This document shows positions 34,144 to 43,338 of a stretch of 64,000 nt of DNA, piece after piece. A program made the translations under genes and the position numbers. Source of the DNA: Halopseudomonas nanhaiensis. Its GTDB lineage: Bacteria; Pseudomonadota; Gammaproteobacteria; Pseudomonadales; Pseudomonadaceae. Under the pieces are notes generated by a model. It ran no database searches and was not told the DNA's origin. It saw only the letters and a list, made by a program, of their open reading frames with translations. The DNA is taken from NCBI RefSeq assembly GCF_020025155.1, contig NZ_CP073751.1:744001-808000 (forward strand), read 5' to 3'. Each line of letters begins with the position of its first letter. The first letter of the stretch is position 1.

Positions 34144-34992
34144 ATGACGTCCGACGTACTCCCGCTCGCTGGCCGCCGTATCGCACTGCCGGAAAGCCGC
34201 GAGCTTGACCTGTTCGCCGACATGTTGATCAAGCGTGGAGCGGAGGTGTTGCGTTGCCCGCTGGTGTCGATCCACGATGCGCCGGACCAGGCACCGGTAC
34301 TCGCCTGGCTGCAGCAATTCGTGGCAAACCCGGGTGACGATCTGATTCTGCTTACCGGCGAGGGTTTGCGTCGCCTCATGGGTACTGCCGAGCGGGCTGG
34401 AGGCGACCTGGCTGAGCGCTTCACCGCCCGGCTCGGTGAGGTCCGCAAGATCACCCGCGGACCCAAGCCGGGCGCTGCGCTACGCAAGCTCGGGCTGAAG
34501 GCCGATGTCGTTGCCGTCGAGCCGACGACCGAAGGCGTGATCAAGACGCTGGAGCAGGAGAACCTTCAGGGCCGTCAGGTTGCCGTGCAGCTTTACGGCA
34601 CCGAGCCGAACGAGCTGCTCATCGGCTATCTGACTCGCGCAGGCGCTCGGGTTACTCAGGTTTCTCCCTATGTATACGCCGATCACATCGAGGACGAGCA
34701 GGTCGACGGGCTGATCAACGCGATCATCGGCCGTGAAGTCGACGCGATCGCCTTTACCAGTGCGACTCAGGTCAGACGGCTATTCCAGATCGCCCGGCAG
34801 GGAGCGCGGGAAGAGAAGCTTCTCAAGGCCCTGACAGCGATCAAGGTCGCTGCGGTAGGACCGGTGGTGGCTGAAGAGTTGAACGAGCGGGGAGTCGGCG
34901 TCGATCTGATGCCCGAGAGCAGCTATTTCATGAAACCGCTTGTACGCGAGCTGGTGAAAGCGTTTACCGGGCACGAGGATGTGGAGGCTTGA
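34144..34992 (+). CDS. uroporphyrinogen-III synthase family protein
   Basis: A 282-residue HemD-fold protein with two Rossmann-like lobes: GRRIALPESRELDLFADMLIKRG, ILLTGEGLRRLM, GRQVAVQLYGTEPNELLIGYL and DAIAFTSATQVRRLFQIA are the typical blocks. It is encoded alone, away from any hemC or hemX, so it may be a second copy with a different role; the housekeeping hemD would be elsewhere. In other bacteria stand-alone HemD-like proteins accompany nitrate or cobalamin genes, but none is seen here. Confidence 0.82.
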   Translation: MTSDVLPLAGRRIALPESRELDLFADMLIKRGAEVLRCPLVSIHDAPDQAPVLAWLQQFVANPGDDLILLTGEGLRRLMGTAERAGGDLAERFTARLGEVRKITRGPKPGAALRKLGLKADVVAVEPTTEGVIKTLEQENLQGRQVAVQLYGTEPNELLIGYLTRAGARVTQVSPYVYADHIEDEQVDGLINAIIGREVDAIAFTSATQVRRLFQIARQGAREEKLLKALTAIKVAAVGPVVAEELNERGVGVDLMPESSYFMKPLVRELVKAFTGHEDVEA

Positions 34993-34995
34993 TCT

Positions 34996-35266
34996 GTTCA
35001 CCCCTTCGCGGTCATGCCCGCTCCTACACAATTCCAACCGCTTTATGTAGGAGCGCACCTGGGCGCGAAAGTGGCTTCGCAGGCGACACCGGGGCCTGCC
35101 CAAACGTCGTGCATCCGTCTTCGCGGTCATGCCCGCTCCTACACAATTCCAACCGCTTTATGTAGGAGCGCACCCGGGCGCGAAAGCGGCTTCGCAGGCG
35201 ACACCGAGGCCTGGGCCAAACGTCGTGCATCCGTCTTCGCGGTCATGCCCGCTTCTACAAAACCTG
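34996..35266. repeat. REP/BIME array, about 115-bp tandem unit
   Basis: TTCGCGGTCATGCCCGCT starts at 35005, 35120 and 35236 (spacings 115 and 116; the last copy has CTTCTAC in place of CTCCTAC). Between them lie forward REPs (GTAGGAGCGCACCTGGGCGCG and a CCCGGG variant). The spacer CACAATTCCAACCGCTTTA is repeated exactly. It lies between the convergent HemD-like and amidase genes. Confidence 0.88.
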
Positions 35267-35272
35267 TCAGGG

Positions 35273-36775
35273 TTATTCGTCCTGTTGTGCCATCGCCGGC
35301 CAGCGATCCTTCCACGGTTGTGCCTGCTCCAGCTGCGTGGCCAGTTGCAACAGCCTGCCTTCACTGCCGACCGGTCCGCAGAACTGCACGCCCAGCGGCA
35401 ATCCCTTCTCCGTCCAGTACAGCGGAACCGACATGGCCGGTGTGCCAGTCAGGTTGGCCAGCTGGGTGAAGGGGACGTAGGTGAGGTTCTTGCGGGCCAT
35501 GTCATTGACCATGTTATCGAGCATGCCCCAGCGCGCCATGGCCGGCAGTGCGCCGGTCCGGAGCATGTTCTCCAGCAATCTGGCCTGGCGTGTAGGGATC
35601 TCCGCCTGCTCGTGGCGGATCGGTGGGTGAGCGAGTGTTGGCGTCAGATACAGGTCATGTTGTTGATAAAACTGCCCCAGCGCCTGGCTGAAGCTGTTCC
35701 ACTGGCGATGGTTGCTCACGTAGCGCGCCGCGCTCAGGCTGCGACCGAAGGCAGCGAGTACCCGGGTCAGCAGCTCGAATTCCTCGTCACGTGCACCCAT
35801 CGCGCGCGCTTCGTCCAGCGTTGCCGCGACCTGGCCGAAGTACAGCATCAGGTAACTGCGCGCCAGTGCCTGGCCGTCATAGTCGGGCTCCGCTTCGACG
35901 ACTTCGTGGCCCAGTGACTGCAACACCCTCACGGCGTCCTCCACCGCCTTGATCGCCTCCGGGTGCACCGGCGTGTCCACGGGGGAGCGGGTCGAGAAAC
36001 CGATGCGCAGCACGCCGGGGCCGCGTTGTGCCAGATTGACGAAGCTATCGTCGGCTCCTGCAATGTGAAACGGATCACCGACGTTGGGCCCGGCCAGCAC
36101 GTCCAGTGCCAGTGCCGAGTCGCGCACGCTGCGGCTGACCACGCCATCGCTGGAGGCGCCTTCCCAGATTTCGGCCGCAGCAGGGCCCACCGATATCCGA
36201 CCGCGGCTCGGGCGCAGACCAAACAGGCCGCAGCAAGCGGCTGGGATGCGAATCGATCCGCCCCCGTCATTGGCTCCTGCCATAGGCACGATCCCGGCGG
36301 CAACCGCTGCCGCAGAGCCGCCGCTGGAGCCGCCGGGTGTGTGTGCAGTGTTCCAGGGGTTGACGGTGCGTCCGAAGGCCTTTGGGTCGGTTACGCCCTT
36401 GAGCGCCAGTTCCGGCGTGTTGGTCTTGCCAAAGATGACCGCCCCAGCGTTGAGCAGGCGCTGGACGATGTGCGAGTGGTGCCGCGCCGGAATGCGGCTG
36501 AACACATTGCTGCCGGCCCCGGTCGGCATACCGGCGTAGTCCTGGATCGCATCCTTTATCAGAAACGGCACCCCCGCAAGCGGGCCGGTCAGCGGCTCGG
36601 TGATCCGCTTGCGTGCGATATCCACCATGGGTTGGCAGACGGCGTTCAGCGTGGGATTGAGGCGGTGATAGCGATCCAGTGCCAGCTCAAGCAATTCGTT
36701 CGGTGTGGCGTGTTGTTCTCGGATCAGGCGCGCCAGATCCGTGGCGTCCATGCGGCTGTATTCCTGCGGGCTCAT
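35273..36775 (-). CDS. amidase-signature-family amidase
   Basis: A 500-residue serine hydrolase of the AS family. The Ser-cisSer-Lys triad is visible: Lys74 in FLIKDAIQDY, Ser150 in PGGSSGGSAAAVA and Ser174 in DGGGSIRIPA, with the same spacing as fatty-acid amide hydrolase. No signal peptide or membrane helix is present, so it is cytoplasmic. It is not a GatA subunit in context (no gatB/gatC). The substrate is unknown; 6-aminohexanoate-cyclic-dimer hydrolase-like members have a similar layout. It is divergent from the Lon-like gene. Confidence 0.9.
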   Translation of the reverse strand: MSPQEYSRMDATDLARLIREQHATPNELLELALDRYHRLNPTLNAVCQPMVDIARKRITEPLTGPLAGVPFLIKDAIQDYAGMPTGAGSNVFSRIPARHHSHIVQRLLNAGAVIFGKTNTPELALKGVTDPKAFGRTVNPWNTAHTPGGSSGGSAAAVAAGIVPMAGANDGGGSIRIPAACCGLFGLRPSRGRISVGPAAAEIWEGASSDGVVSRSVRDSALALDVLAGPNVGDPFHIAGADDSFVNLAQRGPGVLRIGFSTRSPVDTPVHPEAIKAVEDAVRVLQSLGHEVVEAEPDYDGQALARSYLMLYFGQVAATLDEARAMGARDEEFELLTRVLAAFGRSLSAARYVSNHRQWNSFSQALGQFYQQHDLYLTPTLAHPPIRHEQAEIPTRQARLLENMLRTGALPAMARWGMLDNMVNDMARKNLTYVPFTQLANLTGTPAMSVPLYWTEKGLPLGVQFCGPVGSEGRLLQLATQLEQAQPWKDRWPAMAQQDE

Positions 36776-36925
36776 ACTACGCGGCCTCTACATTGTTGTT
36801 ATGAAAAACGACTCCCATTAAAGCTGTGTGACAGATTACGTCAAGCCATTCGATGATTTACTCTTGCACCCATCGGATGGCATAACACCGCTATCGCCCC
36901 ACGCTTTCCCACTCAAGGATGTTCG

Positions 36926-39346
36926 ATGACCAACCAAGCCGCCCCGCAGCGCCTTTCCCCCGATCAGCTCACCGCGCCCATCGATCTCGATAGCCTCGGC
37001 TTCGTCACGACCGACGATCTGGAGCCGTTTCGTGGCATCCTCGGGCAGGACCGGGCGGTCGAAGCGTTGCAGTTTGGCGTGGCGATGCACCGGCCGGGCT
37101 ACAACGTCTTCGTCATGGGTGAACCGGGCACGGGGCGGTTTTCATACGTCATGCATTATCTGCGTGCGGAAGCCAAGCGGCAGATCTCCCCGGAGGATTG
37201 CGTCTACGTCAACAATTTCGAGGAGCCACGCGAGCCGTGGGTGCTCAATCTCTCGCCGGGGACCGCCGGCGAGTTGCTCGCCGACATCGAGCAGTTGATC
37301 GACAACCTGATGGCCACCTTTCCGGCTGTTTTCGAGCATCCGGCATTTCAGCAGAAGAAGAGCGCGATCGATCGGGCATTCAATCAGCGCTATGACAAGG
37401 CCATCGATACCGTCGAGCGCCGTGCGCTGGAGCACAGCATTGCGGTCTACCGCGATGCGCAGAATATCGCTTTCACGCCGATGAAAGACGGCAAGGCACT
37501 GGATGAGGCGGAGTTCGCCCAGCTGCCCGAGTCCGAGCGCGAGCAGTTTCATCGTGATATCGCGCACCTGGAAGAGGTGCTCAACGAGTCCCTGGCCAGC
37601 CTGCCGCAGTGGAAGCGCGAATCGAGCAACCACCTGCGCGAACTGAACGAGCAGACCATAAACGAAGCCATCGGTCCGCTGCTCGACCCGTTGCTGCAAC
37701 GCTACGAAGGCAATCCCCGGGTCTGCGACTATCTGCAGGCCATGCGGCACAACCTGCTCAAGACCGTCATCGATCAACTGGTTGAAGAGCGCGCGCTCGA
37801 GGCCAGGCCGGATGCCTACAAGAAGCTGCTGCTCACCGAGCAATACTCGCCGAGTCTGATTGTCGGTCATCCTGCCGGCGGCGGTGCGCCAGTGGTACAT
37901 GAGCCGCACCCGTCCTACGACAATCTCTTCGGCCGTACCGAATACAGCTCCGAGCAGGGCGCGCTGGTCACCAGCTACAGGCACATCCGTCCGGGTGCGC
38001 TGCACCGTGCGAACGGCGGTTATCTGGTCATAGAAGCGGAGAAACTGCTGGGCGAGCCCTTCGTCTGGGAGGCGCTCAAGCGTGCCCTACATTCCAGGCA
38101 GTTGAAAACCGAATCGCCCTGGGCTGAGCTGGGTCGGTTGACCACGGTAACCCTGACGCCTCAGGTCATCCCGCTCTCGGTGAAGCTGGTACTGATCGGC
38201 TCGCGGCACGTGTATTACACGCTGCAGGACCTCGATCCGGACTTCCAGGAAATGTTTCGCGTACTGGTGGACTTCGATGAAGATCTCCCGCGAACCACCG
38301 ATAGCATCGAGGGCATGGCGCAACTGCTCAAGACCCGAACTTCGGAGGAAGGTCTGGCACCGCTGACGGCCGCGGCAGTGGCTCGCGTACTGACCTACAG
38401 CGCACGGCTTGCCGACCATCAGGCACGGCTATCGGCGCGCATCAGTGACATCTTCCAGTTGGTTGCAGAGGCGGACTTCATTCGCCAGCTTGCCGGCGAT
38501 CCCCTGACAGATACCGGACATATCGAGCGCGCGCTGCGCGCCAAGGAAACCCGCACCGGGCGTGTCAGTGCACGCATCCGCGAAGATATGCTCTCCGGCG
38601 TCATCCTGATTGACACGGACGGCGCGGCGGTGGGCAAGTGCAACGGTCTTACCGTGCTCGAGGTTGGGGACTCGGTATTCGGCGTGCCTGCTCGTATCAG
38701 TGCCACGGTCTACCCGGGCGGCAATGGCATCGTGGATATCGAGCGCGAGGTCAACCTTGGTCAGCCGATCCACTCCAAGGGTGTGATGATTCTGACGGGC
38801 TATCTGGGCAGCCGCTTCGCGCAGAACTTTCCGCTGGAGATTTCTGCCAGCATCGCGCTTGAACAATCCTACGGTTATGTCGATGGCGATAGCGCATCCC
38901 TGGGCGAAGTGTGCGCGCTGATATCGGCATTGTCGCGAACGCCGCTCAAGCAATCGTTTGCCATCACCGGTTCGATCAACCAGTTCGGGGAGGTTCAGGC
39001 TGTCGGTGGCGTGAACGACAAGATCGAAGGGTTTTTCCGGTTGTGCCAGGCCCGCGGCCTGACTGGCCAGCAGGGCGCCATCGTGCCGCATTCCAATGTC
39101 CCCAATCTGATGCTCGATCAGTCGGTACTCGATGCGGTGAAGGCCGGACAGTTCGCGATCTATGCGGTACGCCATGTTGACGAGGCGATGACGCTGCTTT
39201 CGGGTCAGGAAGTGGGCACGGCCAATGATCGCGGCGAGTATCCGGCTGGCAGCGTCAACGCCCTGGTGGTCGAGCGGCTGCGTGAGATATTCGAGCGAAA
39301 CCAGGAACGCGAGGAAGATGGCGAAGACTCGCCGGGCAAAGACTGA
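36926..39346 (+). CDS. Lon-like ATP-dependent protease (LonB/YcbZ type)
   Basis: An 806-residue protein: N-terminal Lon-associated region (MTNQAAPQRLSPDQL), an AAA-type region with GEPGTGRFSYVMHYL near residue 70 (Arg replaces the Walker-A Lys), a long coiled helical insert (about 125-310), a second ATPase segment (LHRANGGYLVIEAEKLLGE) and the C-terminal Lon protease domain with catalytic Ser in DGDSASLGE (near 655) and Lys in GVNDKIEG (near 698). The proteolytic dyad is intact. The degenerate P-loop is also usual in E. coli YcbZ-like proteins, to my knowledge. Targets are unknown. It is followed by the largest non-coding gap in the window. Confidence 0.9.
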   Translation: MTNQAAPQRLSPDQLTAPIDLDSLGFVTTDDLEPFRGILGQDRAVEALQFGVAMHRPGYNVFVMGEPGTGRFSYVMHYLRAEAKRQISPEDCVYVNNFEEPREPWVLNLSPGTAGELLADIEQLIDNLMATFPAVFEHPAFQQKKSAIDRAFNQRYDKAIDTVERRALEHSIAVYRDAQNIAFTPMKDGKALDEAEFAQLPESEREQFHRDIAHLEEVLNESLASLPQWKRESSNHLRELNEQTINEAIGPLLDPLLQRYEGNPRVCDYLQAMRHNLLKTVIDQLVEERALEARPDAYKKLLLTEQYSPSLIVGHPAGGGAPVVHEPHPSYDNLFGRTEYSSEQGALVTSYRHIRPGALHRANGGYLVIEAEKLLGEPFVWEALKRALHSRQLKTESPWAELGRLTTVTLTPQVIPLSVKLVLIGSRHVYYTLQDLDPDFQEMFRVLVDFDEDLPRTTDSIEGMAQLLKTRTSEEGLAPLTAAAVARVLTYSARLADHQARLSARISDIFQLVAEADFIRQLAGDPLTDTGHIERALRAKETRTGRVSARIREDMLSGVILIDTDGAAVGKCNGLTVLEVGDSVFGVPARISATVYPGGNGIVDIEREVNLGQPIHSKGVMILTGYLGSRFAQNFPLEISASIALEQSYGYVDGDSASLGEVCALISALSRTPLKQSFAITGSINQFGEVQAVGGVNDKIEGFFRLCQARGLTGQQGAIVPHSNVPNLMLDQSVLDAVKAGQFAIYAVRHVDEAMTLLSGQEVGTANDRGEYPAGSVNALVVERLREIFERNQEREEDGEDSPGKD

Positions 39347-39421
39347 TCAGTCGTTGACCAACCGGACCGGACCCACGCGGCGTCTGGTCCCGACCCGCCT
39401 TCAGGCAGCTTACCAACAGAC

Positions 39422-39444
39422 TTATACACAGAAAGTGTGGACGG
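39422..39444. promoter_or_regulatory. DnaA-box palindrome, copy 1
   Basis: TTATACACA (consensus TTATNCACA) - 5 nt - TGTGGACGG. The right arm is an inverted, weaker box. Architecture is 9-5-9 and identical to copy 2. Confidence 0.6.
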
Positions 39445-39836
39445 TCCGTGCGGCTAGCATTCAGCTGCCAGAGCTGTCAATCGTCTAATTTGCGCCAGCC
39501 GTACATTTCTTCAGAAAAAAAGTTCCCCGCTTCGCTTGGATTTCTTCAAGTTGGCCGCGGGCGGTCCATCGGTTAGCGCACATAGCTGATCTGATGGTTT
39601 ACATTGGCGGGCTTAATGTATTGATATTGAACAGGAAATAATTAATTTTGCGTGTTGGCGGCATCTCGCATCACGTCCCGACGTGAGTGCTTCGTTAGTG
39701 GGCAAGTCTGCCGTTTCTGGCGTTCAGAACAGGGCGAAGCTGGCGGCGAGCACAAAATTGATCGCTTTTTGACCGATTTCAGCGGAGGCCGTATGCAACT
39801 GGGCTGGCACACGAAGTGAGCATACTGCCCACAGAG

Positions 39837-39859
39837 TTATCCACAAGTTTTGTGGACAG
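39837..39859. promoter_or_regulatory. DnaA-box palindrome, copy 2
   Basis: TTATCCACA (perfect DnaA box) - 5 nt - TGTGGACAG. TCCACA/TGTGGA forms a perfect inner dyad. It lies 415 bp from copy 1 in the same orientation. Confidence 0.65.
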
Positions 39860-40035
39860 CTTTTCTGCCCCGTTTTGTGTCGCTTTGATATTCAAAGGCC
39901 TTCACGTTTTCGCCCTCGCCTACGGAGCAGCGCGCGCAATCGAAACGGATTAGATTGTCCGCTGGGGCACCCGGTGTTTTATGATTGGTCACCCCGGTTG
40001 CCCTGGCAGCCTAGCATTGTGGAGGTAAGCGGTTG

Positions 40036-40527
40036 ATGGAAAAGTTTTTCGAGAATCTGATGTACTCAGCGCGCTGGATTCTGGCGCCGATCTATCTGGG
40101 TCTGTCCCTTGCGTTGCTGGCACTGGCGGTCAAGTTTTTCCAGGAAGTCTTTCACCTGCTGCCCAACATTCTCGCCGTAGCCGAGGCCGATCTGATCCTC
40201 GTGGTGCTGTCGTTGGTCGATATGGCGCTGGTCGGCGGCCTGTTGGTGATGGTGATGATTTCAGGCTACGAAAACTTCGTCTCGCAGCTGGACATTGATG
40301 AAGGCAAGGAGAAACTCAGCTGGCTTGGCAAGATGGATTCCAGCTCGCTGAAGATGAAAGTCGCCGCATCGATCGTGGCGATCTCGTCCATTCACCTGCT
40401 CAAGGTGTTCATGAACGCGATCAATATCGATAACGACAAGCTCATGTGGTACGTGATCATTCACATGACCTTCGTGCTCTCGGCGTTCGGCATGGGACTG
40501 CTGGACAAGCTGACCCACAAAAGCTGA
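40036..40527 (+). CDS. YqhA/UPF0114-family inner-membrane protein
   Basis: A 163-residue protein with three or four membrane helices (about 12-35, 52-75, 108-130 and 135-155). The segments [37 protein letters not shown] and [11 protein letters not shown] are diagnostic of this family, whose function is not established. GGAGGT lies upstream; a TTG directly before the ATG (40033) could also initiate. The stop is 41 bp before the photolyase start, so the two may be co-transcribed. Confidence 0.9.
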   Translation: MEKFFENLMYSARWILAPIYLGLSLALLALAVKFFQEVFHLLPNILAVAEADLILVVLSLVDMALVGGLLVMVMISGYENFVSQLDIDEGKEKLSWLGKMDSSSLKMKVAASIVAISSIHLLKVFMNAINIDNDKLMWYVIIHMTFVLSAFGMGLLDKLTHKS

Positions 40528-40568
40528 GAAGGCGGCAGCGTCCGCCCGAAGCACAACATGGAGCTGGC

Positions 40569-42113
40569 ATGGCTGTCCGCAATCTCATCCTGGTTCTGGG
40601 CGACCAGCTCAGTCCCGCCATCAGTGCCATGCGCCAGGCCGATCCGGTGCGGGACCGCATTCTCATGGCCGAGGTGGCCGAAGAGGGGCGCTATGTTCCT
40701 CACCATCCGCAGAAAATCCTGTTCGTGCTGTCGGCCATGCGGCACTTCGCCGAGGAACTGCGTGATCTCGGATTCGCTGTCGACTACGTGACCCTGGATG
40801 ACCCATCCAATACCGGAACGTTGCTCGGCGAGCTCGACCGCGCGCGCACTGCGCTGAAGCCCGAGGGCATTCTTCTCACCCGGCCCTCGGAGTGGCGTCT
40901 GTTTGATCTGTTCGCCCGTCAGGCTACGCGCTGGCCCGAGCTGATGCTGCTGGAGGACGATCGATTCTTCTGCTCGGATCAGCGCTTTGCCCGCTGGGCC
41001 GCTGGCCGCAAGCAGCTGCGCATGGAATATTTCTACCGCGAGATGCGTCGCGAACATGACTTTCTGGTGGACGCAGCAGGGCAACCCGAGGGCGGACAAT
41101 GGAATCTCGACGCGGACAATCGCAAGGCACTTCCGGCCGGGGCCAAGCCACCGGCGCAACCGCACTTCGACCCGGACGCTACGACCCGAGAGGTACGCGA
41201 ACAGGTCGAGGCTCATTTCGCCGATCACTACGGCAGCCTTGATGCATTCGACTATCCGGTCACCCGGCGCGACAGCGAGCTGCTCTGGGAGCACGCTCTG
41301 GAACATGCGCTGCCGAACTTCGGCGACTACCAGGATGCAATGGCAGACAACGAGCCATTTCTGTTCCACGCCCGCATCGCGGCGGCGATGAACGTCGGCC
41401 TGCTCGACCCGCGGCGCATTTGCCGTGATGTTGAACAGGCGTACCGTGCCGGTCGGATACCGCTGAACTGCGCCGAAGGTTTCATCCGGCAGATTCTTGG
41501 CTGGCGCGAATATGTACGCGGGATCTACTGGCTGATGATGCCCGACTACGCCGAGCGCAATGCCTTCGGCAACCGGCGCGATCTGCCGGAATTCTACTGG
41601 AATGGTGATACCCGCATGAACTGCATGAAACAGGCGATCGATCAGACGCTCGAGCATGCGTATGCCCATCACATCCAGCGTCTGATGGTCACCGGCAACT
41701 TCGCGCTGCTGGCCGGTATCGAGCCCAGGCAGATATGCGACTGGTATCTCGCGGTCTACATGGATGCCTATGACTGGGTGGAGCTACCCAACACCCTGGG
41801 CATGGTGATGCACGCCGACGGCGGCTATCTCGGCTCCAAGCCGTATTGTGCGAGTGGTCAGTACATCAAGCGCATGTCCAACCACTGCAAGGGGTGTCAT
41901 TACAAGGTTGGCGAAGCGACCGGCGAGCGCAGCTGCCCCTTCAACTCGCTGTACTGGCATTTCCTGATTCGCCACGAGGACCGGCTGCGCAGCAATCACC
42001 GAATGAGCATGGTCTACCGCAATCTGGATCGGATGGATCCGGTCAAACGCGAGGCGGTTCAACAGTGGGGTGACCACTTGCTGGCCCGGCTCGACGCAGG
42101 GGAGAGTCTCTGA
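40569..42113 (+). CDS. cryptochrome/photolyase-related protein, FeS-BCP (PhrB) type
   Basis: A 514-residue flavoprotein of the iron-sulfur bacterial cryptochrome/photolyase branch; characterised members repair (6-4) photoproducts with light. The N-terminal alpha/beta domain (about 1-130) starts NLILVLGDQLSP. The C-terminal FAD domain has EGFIRQILGWREYVRGIYW and the four cluster cysteines are spread over YCASGQYIKRMSNHCKGC and ERSCPFN (about 425-460). The start at 40569 matches the family; an upstream open stretch is the out-of-frame end of the previous gene. It is convergent with rlmG, with only 9 bp between the stops. Confidence 0.92.
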   Translation: MAVRNLILVLGDQLSPAISAMRQADPVRDRILMAEVAEEGRYVPHHPQKILFVLSAMRHFAEELRDLGFAVDYVTLDDPSNTGTLLGELDRARTALKPEGILLTRPSEWRLFDLFARQATRWPELMLLEDDRFFCSDQRFARWAAGRKQLRMEYFYREMRREHDFLVDAAGQPEGGQWNLDADNRKALPAGAKPPAQPHFDPDATTREVREQVEAHFADHYGSLDAFDYPVTRRDSELLWEHALEHALPNFGDYQDAMADNEPFLFHARIAAAMNVGLLDPRRICRDVEQAYRAGRIPLNCAEGFIRQILGWREYVRGIYWLMMPDYAERNAFGNRRDLPEFYWNGDTRMNCMKQAIDQTLEHAYAHHIQRLMVTGNFALLAGIEPRQICDWYLAVYMDAYDWVELPNTLGMVMHADGGYLGSKPYCASGQYIKRMSNHCKGCHYKVGEATGERSCPFNSLYWHFLIRHEDRLRSNHRMSMVYRNLDRMDPVKREAVQQWGDHLLARLDAGESL

Positions 42114-42122
42114 CTACGGCCG

Positions 42123-43244
42123 CTACCGCTGCCTGGCCTGAAGCACCACGAATTTTGCGTTTGCCGTCAGTTGCTCGACGTTCCCGAAAAGGCGCTTGAG
42201 TGCCACGTGGTAGCCAAGGTGCCGATTGCCTACGATGATCAGCCGTCCGCCGGGTGCCAGCGCTCGGTGGCTCTGACGGAACAGCCGCTGCGCAATCTCG
42301 TCACCGACTACCTGCTGCTGGTGAAAGGGCGGGTTGCAGAGGATCAGATCAGCGCTGCGGGGGGCGGCCTCGCTGAGCCCATCGGCGATGACAAACCGGG
42401 CCTGGTCGAGGCCGGCCGTAGCCGTGTTGCGCTCGGCAGAGGCCACTGCCGCGTATGACTCATCGATGAACGTGACGCTGGCCTGTCGGTTGCGCAGTGC
42501 AGCGACGATGCCCAGTGCGCCGTTACCGCATCCCAGGTCGATGATGTGCTGCACGGTCTCGTCGGCGGGAATGTGAGGGAGCAGGGCGCGGGTGCCGATA
42601 TCCAGCCGCTCGCGCGAGAATACGCCTGGCAGATTCACCAGGTCGATGCCGGCTTCCGGAATCGGATAACGCGCCTCCAGATGCGCCGTGGGCGGTGCCA
42701 GCTCAGGATCGAATGTCGCCGTCAGCAGGCGTGCTTTCTTCCAGCCCAGCGATGCCTGGTAGGGGCCGATGTGCCGGGCGAGCAGATCGCCTGCGCTGGG
42801 CGGGAGATGCTTGATCATGGATCCGGCAATCACCCTGGCGCCAGGTGCCAGCAATGGTCTCAAGCGCGTCAGCTGCTGCTCGAACAGGGCGAGACTTTTC
42901 GGTATGCGCATCAGCACGCGATCAAACGAACCGGAAGGAAGGGTCTGGCTGCCCAGGAACGTTACACTGTCGGCGGGCCGTTGATTAAGCTGCAGGTTGT
43001 GGCCGAGCGCACGCTCGGCGAGATGCGAATCACCCCAGCTGACCGGCGTCATGCCAGCCAGGGCGCAGCCCAGCGCGCCGAACTGGTCGTTCACGACGAG
43101 TACTCGATGCGTCGAGTCCCCGTCTTCGGCCAAAGCGTTCAGCAGATACAGGTCCGCCGCATCGAACGGCAGCAACGTCGGATTGCGAGTCGGTGGGTAG
43201 CGATCGAGCTGAACGGTGCCGAACGGTGTATCGCAGCTGTGCAT
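42123..43244 (-). CDS. rlmG: 23S rRNA (guanine-N2) methyltransferase RlmG
   Basis: A 373-residue duplicated-fold methyltransferase. The N-terminal inactive half begins FGTVQLDRYPPTRNPTLLPFDAADLYLL, cited here only in part by its FDAADLYLL block. The catalytic half has the SAM motif IIDLGCGNGALGIVAAL (near 235) and the base-flipping NPPFHQQ (near 307). The length fits RlmG (m2G1835), which is longer than RsmC (m2G1207, about 340); the two are close paralogues, so the site is a likely, not certain, assignment. Confidence 0.85.
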   Translation of the reverse strand: MHSCDTPFGTVQLDRYPPTRNPTLLPFDAADLYLLNALAEDGDSTHRVLVVNDQFGALGCALAGMTPVSWGDSHLAERALGHNLQLNQRPADSVTFLGSQTLPSGSFDRVLMRIPKSLALFEQQLTRLRPLLAPGARVIAGSMIKHLPPSAGDLLARHIGPYQASLGWKKARLLTATFDPELAPPTAHLEARYPIPEAGIDLVNLPGVFSRERLDIGTRALLPHIPADETVQHIIDLGCGNGALGIVAALRNRQASVTFIDESYAAVASAERNTATAGLDQARFVIADGLSEAAPRSADLILCNPPFHQQQVVGDEIAQRLFRQSHRALAPGGRLIIVGNRHLGYHVALKRLFGNVEQLTANAKFVVLQARQR

Positions 43245-43338
43245 GGGATGGAATCGAACCGAGAGTGGGCTGCGCAGTATAACTCAGCGTGCCCCCGGGG
43301 CGAGGCAACAAGCTGCCCCGAGGGAAGAAGAGATCAGT

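Larger units (their letters stand above)
39347..40035. other. 689-bp non-coding spacer with an AT-rich core
   Basis: The longest non-repetitive gap here. I see no convincing gene in it. Its main structure is two matching DnaA-box palindromes (39422-39444 and 39837-39859) on either side of an AT-rich stretch (about 39632-39660, TTGATATTG through AATTAATTTTG). A TATGAT near 39979 could serve the downstream gene. A small RNA is possible but I could not define one. Confidence 0.6.

Noticed and set aside
39832-39862. The DnaA-box site as the chromosomal replication origin
   Set aside because: There is no dnaA/dnaN/rpmH context, only two boxes of each orientation, and no clustered array as in Pseudomonas oriC. 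Kept as a DnaA-binding candidate only.
43250-43285. GGAATCGAACC, resembling a tRNA T-arm on the minus strand
   Set aside because: The flanking bases do not form the T-stem, and no acceptor stem, anticodon arm or D-arm can be drawn.
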